Shown here: one piece after another, positions 62,801-64,000 of the stretch | How the letters are laid out: every line of letters begins with the position of its first letter | Position numbering within the stretch: position 1 is the first letter of the stretch | DNA from: Tyto alba | Taxonomy: Eukaryota; Chordata; Aves; Strigiformes; Tytonidae | Direction: 5' to 3' | Assembly: GCF_018691265.1 (NCBI RefSeq) | Contig: NW_024881313.1 | Span: forward strand, 35,457,518 to 35,521,517 | Length of the DNA stretch: 64,000 bases | Notes under the pieces: model-generated | What the model was told of the DNA's origin: nothing | The model's database searches: none | Seen by the model: the letters and a program-made list of their open reading frames with translations, nothing else | Program-made: the position numbers and the translations under genes

Positions 62801-63898
62801 TTCTTTCTTTGATTTCTTTGGTAGACAAAGAAGAGGCTTCAAAGGAGCTAATTGACAGGATATCAATTCCTTTAATAGCCAATGACTGAAATTGAAACAA
62901 AAACATGGATGGTATTTTGCTGGGTACTCTGAATATAAACAGAAAGAAAACACTTCTCCACTCTATTTTATTTCATCTTAACAATCTGTGTTTCATAAAA
63001 CTCATAAAAAACCCTCCAATATGTGATAATGTTAAAAGAAAGAGGAGAGAATTTCCCCGACATATGGAGCACTGAACAATTTGTGATTTAAGGATGTTAC
63101 ATGGTTGCATGTATTAGGCCTGCCAGGAGCAAAATAATCACATTATATGTCCTATTCCTCCTTATGGTAGATTTGCTTATAATAAAATTACTGTTTGAAA
63201 ATAATGCTGTGGAATATATCTTTTTCCCCAAATAAATGCTTAAATAGTATTAAAATTCTGTCTTTTTACTGGAGATCCTTGGGACTGTATTCACACTGTG
63301 GCTGACTTTCCTTTCCATACCTAATTTAGGACAGTGTGTTTAAAACAGAGAAGTATTTTGTTCCAGAAGCTTCTAAGCTATTTAAGTTACCAAGAGACTT
63401 TTCATTCAACTACAATAGGTTTTAGCTCAGGTGTTAATGGAGTTGATCAACAGAATTACTGTATATTTATCTGCTCACCAGTCCACAATGATAAAATAGA
63501 AGAAACATTTCAAAACAACTACATTTTCTTTTGGAAGCTGCTCCTGTAGCTCTCGGAATCACTACTTTAATAAATTATCACTTGCTCGTGTTCCTGTGAG
63601 TGACTACTGTATACAGCTGTACACAAGGAGTGATGTCTTTTCTTATGTGATCAATAACAGAACACTGAGACTAATGTTTGCAAGGGAACAATTTACGCAC
63701 CTCTTGCTCCTTCTGTAATAATTCCATGGCTTCACGAAATTTCCTTTCCTTTGCCTCCGTTTCAGCGATGGTGGCCTTATTCTGGTCTTCATATGCCATT
63801 GTTACTACAGCCAGAATCAAGTTGACTAGATAAAATGAGCCCAGAAAGATGACCAGCATGAAGAAGAGTATATACACCTTTCCAGAAGCTCTGAGGGT
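40108..63898 (-). CDS. SCN10A: Voltage-gated sodium channel alpha subunit, Nav1.8-like (SCN10A), 3' part, 19 coding exons
   Basis: Plasma-membrane channel that opens on depolarisation and conducts sodium; in mammals Nav1.8 serves sensory neurons and cardiac conduction. Nineteen exons join in phase to 1631 codons plus a TAG stop at 40108-40110. The order is domain I S6, loop I-II, domain II, loop II-III, domain III, IFM linker, domain IV and C-terminal tail. Filter residues E (ILCGEW), K (TFKGW) and A (TSAGW) are visible; the domain I aspartate lies off the right edge. Assignment to SCN10A rests on [16 protein letters not shown] in loop [10 protein letters not shown]...RRLSHGSVF in loop I-II and [19 protein letters not shown] in the tail; S1-S6 segments alone would not separate it from SCN5A. 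Exon lengths of 174, 54, 138, 105 and 271 bp equal those I recall for mammalian paralogs. No frameshift or premature stop, so it looks functional. Missing: roughly the first eight coding exons. Confidence 0.9.
41307..42729 (-). other. SCN10A last intron, about 1.4 kb
   Basis: AT-rich, with T-runs near 42486-42503 and 42510-42517. No coding content recognised. Confidence 0.75.
42730..43000 (-). CDS. SCN10A: SCN10A exon (coding exon 26 equivalent): domain IV S1-S3
   Basis: 271 bp, phase 0-1, residues 1143-1232. [21 protein letters not shown]1 ([15 protein letters not shown]), then YEQSATKTN, where paralogs have DDQS, S2 ([20 protein letters not shown]) and S3 ([14 protein letters not shown]). 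The acceptor is TTTTCCTCTAG and the donor GTTG|GTAAGT. Confidence 0.95.
43421..43525 (-). CDS. SCN10A: SCN10A exon (coding exon 25 equivalent): IFM fast-inactivation linker
   Basis: 105 bp, phase 0-0, residues 1108-1142. [20 protein letters not shown] then [18 protein letters not shown] is the inactivation particle that closes the pore from inside. Every Nav I recall has Q before DIFM; this gene has E (codon GAA). The donor is CTG|GTAAGA. Confidence 0.96.
43526..44144 (-). other. SCN10A: AT-AC intron in the domain III-IV linker
   Basis: On the minus strand the intron starts ATAAGTATA after the AAG ending exon 24 and ends CTATAC before TTAGGTGGGG. This restores KKK|LGG in frame. AT-AC introns at this position are known in SCN4A and SCN5A and belong to the class spliced by the major spliceosome. 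A tempting TTAG|GTGGGG acceptor four bases downstream would break the frame. The intron is 619 bp long. Confidence 0.9.
44145..44282 (-). CDS. SCN10A: SCN10A exon (coding exon 24 equivalent): domain III S6, ends at an AT-AC intron
   Basis: 138 bp, phase 0-0, residues 1062-1107. [20 protein letters not shown] then S6 ([20 protein letters not shown]) and QKKK. The exon ends AAG and the intron begins ATAAGT, with no GT donor in frame. Reading on would give ISIL instead of the universal LGG.DIFM, so the AT donor is required. Confidence 0.94.
44283..46746 (-). other. SCN10A introns flanking the 54-bp filter exon
   Basis: Introns 46110-46746 and 44283-46055. The latter has a long T-run at about 44862-44889. 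No other exon seen. Confidence 0.75.
46056..46109 (-). CDS. SCN10A: SCN10A exon (coding exon 23 equivalent): domain III selectivity filter
   Basis: 54 bp micro-exon, phase 0-0, residues 1044-1061: [18 protein letters not shown]. The lysine of TFKGW is the K of the DEKA sodium filter. The size equals that of the corresponding SCN5A exon. The acceptor is TCTCATTCTAG and the donor GAG|GTCAGT. Confidence 0.95.
46747..47025 (-). CDS. SCN10A: SCN10A exon (coding exon 22 equivalent): domain III S4-S5, S5 and turret
   Basis: 279 bp, phase 0-0, residues 951-1043. [20 protein letters not shown] is the S4-S5 linker and start of S5. [20 protein letters not shown] follows, and the turret has NLT, NSS and NNT glycosylation sequons. 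The exon ends [18 protein letters not shown] before the filter. The acceptor is TTTCATCCAAG and the donor GTG|GTAAGT. Confidence 0.95.
47026..48716 (-). other. SCN10A intron, about 1.7 kb
   Basis: No repeat or exon recognised. The 108-residue open frame at 48075-48401 has no sodium-channel or other known signature. Confidence 0.75.
48717..48824 (-). CDS. SCN10A: SCN10A exon (coding exon 21 equivalent): domain III S4 with shortened S3-S4 linker
   Basis: 108 bp, phase 0-0, residues 915-950. Reads [20 protein letters not shown], then the S4 arginine ladder [15 protein letters not shown]. Paralogs I recall have 123 bp here; the five codons missing fall between LG and P(I/M)K, in the extracellular S3-S4 linker. 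The acceptor is TCTTCCCATTCAG and the donor AGG|GTAAGA. Confidence 0.94.
48889..48922. repeat. (CAAA)n microsatellite
   Basis: About seven tandem AAAC/CAAA units in the 260-bp intron between the domain III S3 and S4 exons. Confidence 0.85.
49085..49258 (-). CDS. SCN10A: SCN10A exon (coding exon 20 equivalent): domain III S2-S3
   Basis: 174 bp, phase 0-0, residues 857-914. [20 protein letters not shown] is the S1-S2 loop, then S2 ([20 protein letters not shown]), then S3 ([10 protein letters not shown]). The acceptor is TATGATTTCAG and the donor GAT|GTAAGT. Confidence 0.94.
49259..49912 (-). other. SCN10A intron with T-run
   Basis: 654 bp, AT-rich, with a run of T at about 49558-49573. No exon seen. 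Confidence 0.75.
49913..50067 (-). CDS. SCN10A: SCN10A exon (coding exon 19 equivalent): domain III S1
   Basis: 155 bp, phase 1-0, residues 805-856. [20 protein letters not shown] leads to [20 protein letters not shown] and S1 ([12 protein letters not shown]). WFESF instead of WFETF agrees with Nav1.8. The acceptor is TTTGCTTTCAG and the donor CTG|GTTAGT. Confidence 0.93.
50068..52798 (-). other. SCN10A intron, about 2.7 kb, the largest in the window
   Basis: Contains an AT dinucleotide-rich block at about 50885-50990, a T-run near 51371-51391 and a short (CTAA)n at 51229-51246. No coding exon recognised. Confidence 0.75.
50885..50990. repeat. AT-rich, partly palindromic low-complexity block
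   Basis: About 100 bp of irregular TATATA/CATATA repeats inside the 2.7-kb intron, with many short self-complementary stretches. It could extrude as cruciform DNA; otherwise simple sequence. Confidence 0.8.
52799..52919 (-). CDS. SCN10A: SCN10A exon (coding exon 18 equivalent): end of loop II-III, ankyrin-binding region
   Basis: 121 bp, phase 0-1, residues 765-804. [20 protein letters not shown] matches the SSSEGSTVD block that in other Nav channels lies in the ankyrin-G binding segment, followed by CFPEG in place of CFTEG. The acceptor is GGTTGGTAG and the donor GAAG|GTAAGG. Confidence 0.87.
52920..55077 (-). other. SCN10A introns flanking the symmetric loop II-III exon
   Basis: Introns 54138-55077 and 52920-53990, AT-rich. 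No extra exon with family similarity seen. Confidence 0.75.
53991..54137 (-). CDS. SCN10A: SCN10A exon (coding exon 17 equivalent): symmetric loop II-III exon
   Basis: 147 bp, phase 0-0, residues 716-764. It starts [20 protein letters not shown] and ends [10 protein letters not shown]. There is little conservation to mammals. It sits at the position of the SCN5A exon known to be alternatively spliced and is symmetric, so skipping would keep the frame. The acceptor is TTATTTTCAG and the donor GAG|GTAACT. Coding status is inferred from position, open frame and good splice sites. Confidence 0.75.
55078..55515 (-). CDS. SCN10A: SCN10A exon (coding exon 16 equivalent): end of domain II S6, loop II-III
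   Basis: 438 bp, phase 0-0, residues 570-715. Begins [14 protein letters not shown], the cytoplasmic end of S6, followed by [20 protein letters not shown], where the family usually has [16 protein letters not shown]. Then [14 protein letters not shown], a basic stretch, and [19 protein letters not shown], the strongest Nav1.8-like signature in the gene. The acceptor is GACACTTAG and the donor CCG|GTAATG. Confidence 0.9.
55516..57122 (-). other. SCN10A intron, about 1.6 kb
   Basis: AT-rich with no recognisable coding or repeat content. It separates the domain II pore exon from the loop II-III exon. Confidence 0.75.
57123..57476 (-). CDS. SCN10A: SCN10A exon (coding exon 15 equivalent): domain II S4-S6 and pore
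   Basis: 354 bp, phase 0-0, residues 452-569. Completes S4 ([20 protein letters not shown]), then S5, the turret, and the P-loop with the selectivity glutamate in [16 protein letters not shown], then most of S6 ([16 protein letters not shown]). The acceptor is TCTACACAG and the donor GTG|GTGAGT. WDCM rather than WACM differs from mammalian Nav1.8 and agrees with most other Nav channels. Confidence 0.94.
57477..58150 (-). other. SCN10A intron 14 equivalent, 674 bp
   Basis: This is the position where human SCN10A carries a cardiac enhancer with a T-box site affected by a conduction-associated variant. Here the intron is short, AT-rich, with A/T runs and a polypyrimidine tract near the acceptor. 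I see no exact AGGTGTGA or its complement; TTCACACAT near 57563 is one base off TTCACACCT. Confidence 0.7.
58151..58351 (-). CDS. SCN10A: SCN10A exon (coding exon 14 equivalent): domain II S2-S4 with enlarged S3-S4 linker
   Basis: 201 bp, phase 0-0, residues 385-451. Encodes S2 ([10 protein letters not shown]), S3 ([16 protein letters not shown]) and the start of S4 (LSVLRSFRL). The S3-S4 linker reads [16 protein letters not shown]. The paralogs I recall have 58 codons in this exon; this one has 67, so the linker carries about nine extra, mostly basic residues. The frame, acceptor (TTGTCACAG) and donor (CTG|GTAATG) are intact. Confidence 0.92.
58697..58935 (-). CDS. SCN10A: SCN10A exon (coding exon 13 equivalent): domain II S1-S2
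   Basis: 239 bp, phase 1-0, residues 305-384. Begins [12 protein letters not shown], then [12 protein letters not shown], and S1 ([19 protein letters not shown]). The extracellular S1-S2 loop follows ([10 protein letters not shown]). The acceptor is GCATTTAG and the donor TTG|GTAAGC. The exon boundary inside GNL|VFTGIF is the one shared by the family. Confidence 0.93.
58936..60899 (-). other. SCN10A intron, about 2.0 kb
   Basis: Contains an A-run near 60208-60223 and otherwise unremarkable sequence. The open frame at 59381-59611 has no family signature. Confidence 0.75.
60900..61029 (-). CDS. SCN10A: SCN10A exon (coding exon 12 equivalent): end of loop I-II, tandem acceptor
   Basis: 130 bp if the upstream acceptor (TTTAAG|CAG) is used, 127 bp if the downstream one (AAGCAG|CCA) is used; both keep the frame and differ by one Gln. 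It encodes the end of the loop: [19 protein letters not shown] then ITSVLE, matching the [14 protein letters not shown] block of Nav1.8. It ends in phase 1 at donor GAGG|GTAAGT. Confidence 0.87.
61030..61760 (-). other. SCN10A intron before the tandem-acceptor exon
   Basis: 731 bp, AT-rich, ending in the AAGCAG tandem acceptor. Nothing else recognised. Confidence 0.8.
61761..62162 (-). CDS. SCN10A: SCN10A exon (coding exon 11 equivalent): long loop I-II exon
   Basis: 402 bp, phase 0-0, residues 128-261, cytoplasmic. Begins [20 protein letters not shown], close to the SFLGLASGKRRASHGSVF of mammalian Nav1.8. Three basic-Ser sites (RRLS, RRSLS, GRRSS) are possible protein kinase A targets. A CVQC pair precedes [13 protein letters not shown], the counterpart of VDCNGVVSL found in other Nav loops. 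The acceptor is GGATTTTTAG and the donor CCG|GTAAGG. Confidence 0.88.
62163..63700 (-). other. SCN10A introns after the S6 exon and the first loop exon
   Basis: Two introns, 62886-63700 and 62163-62702, flank the 183-bp exon. Both are AT-rich. No second coding exon or repeat recognised. Confidence 0.8.
62703..62885 (-). CDS. SCN10A: SCN10A exon (coding exon 10 equivalent): start of loop I-II
   Basis: 183 bp, phase 0-0, residues 67-127, cytoplasmic. Begins [11 protein letters not shown] and contains a Ser-rich stretch, then a basic cluster ([12 protein letters not shown]). It is poorly conserved in the family, but GID and STKEIKER match the pattern of mammalian SCN10A. The acceptor is TTTCAATTTCAG and the donor TTG|GTAATC. 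Confidence 0.85.
63701..63898 (-). CDS. SCN10A: SCN10A exon (human coding exon 9 equivalent): domain I S6
   Basis: 198 bp, phase 0-0, local residues 1-66. Starts [20 protein letters not shown], runs through S6 and ends in the charged helix MELLQKEQE. The acceptor is TTGCTTACAG and the donor GAG|GTGCGT. The domain I P-loop, which carries the tetrodotoxin-sensitivity residue, belongs to the preceding exon outside the window, so toxin sensitivity cannot be read here. Confidence 0.92.
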
Positions 63899-64000
63899 CT
63901 GTAAGCAACACACCCCAGAGATAAAAGTTACCATTAAAATTATCAAATAAGCTTTCAGTGTGTCTCTGACATTCTTTAGAATCACTCAGCCTCCTAGATA

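Noticed and set aside
40108..63898. Assignment to SCN5A instead of SCN10A
   Set aside because: Loop [15 protein letters not shown] and tail [19 protein letters not shown] follow Nav1.8; the SCN5A ending (DRESIV) is absent. A duplicate or lineage-specific paralog cannot be fully excluded.

Overview
The window is vertebrate nuclear DNA, most likely avian or another sauropsid. It carries a multi-exon, GT-AG spliced gene with short introns, few transposons apart from degraded CR1-like LINE and LTR-like remnants, and several copies of a palindromic element I associate with sauropsid genomes. The species cannot be named from the sequence alone.

Right third (about 40.1-63.9 kb, minus strand): the 3' part of one voltage-gated sodium channel alpha-subunit gene. 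I resolved 19 consecutive coding exons, from the domain I S6 exon at 63898 down to the stop codon at 40108, with an open frame of 1631 codons plus stop and compatible splice phases throughout. Loop I-II, loop II-III ([16 protein letters not shown]) and the C-terminal tail ([19 protein letters not shown]) resemble SCN10A/Nav1.8 more than SCN5A or the other paralogs, so I call it SCN10A. The N-terminus and domain I up to the pore lie beyond the right edge. Visible are the E, K and A of the DEKA filter, the S4 segments of domains II-IV, the IFM inactivation gate, the EF-hand-like and IQ regions, and a PPSY motif. Oddities are a 9-residue basic insertion in the domain II S3-S4 linker, a 5-residue deletion in the domain III S3-S4 linker, a Q-to-E change next to IFM, and a modified end of domain II S6. 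One intron is AT-AC, as in other Nav genes.

Middle (about 20.4-40.1 kb): the 3' untranslated region of SCN10A and then non-coding DNA, with an LTR-like element near 34.1-34.7 kb, a CR1-like remnant near 37.1 kb, a perfect 21-bp inverted repeat near 30.35 kb, and G-rich tracts.

Left (1-20.4 kb): no protein-coding exon found. A strong CpG island at about 20.08-20.40 kb is flanked by a homopurine block. In tetrapods I know of, SCN5A lies head-to-tail downstream of SCN10A, so this island is the best candidate for the SCN5A promoter and non-coding first exon on the minus strand, with 1-20 kb then being part of SCN5A intron 1. That is inferred from synteny. The first SCN5A coding exon is not in the window. 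A second CpG-rich patch lies at about 13.47-13.77 kb, and two large microsatellites lie at 17.0 and 19.6 kb.

I found no CRISPR array, tRNA, rRNA or evidence of a new multi-gene system. The most interesting material is the set of lineage-specific changes in otherwise rigid parts of the channel.
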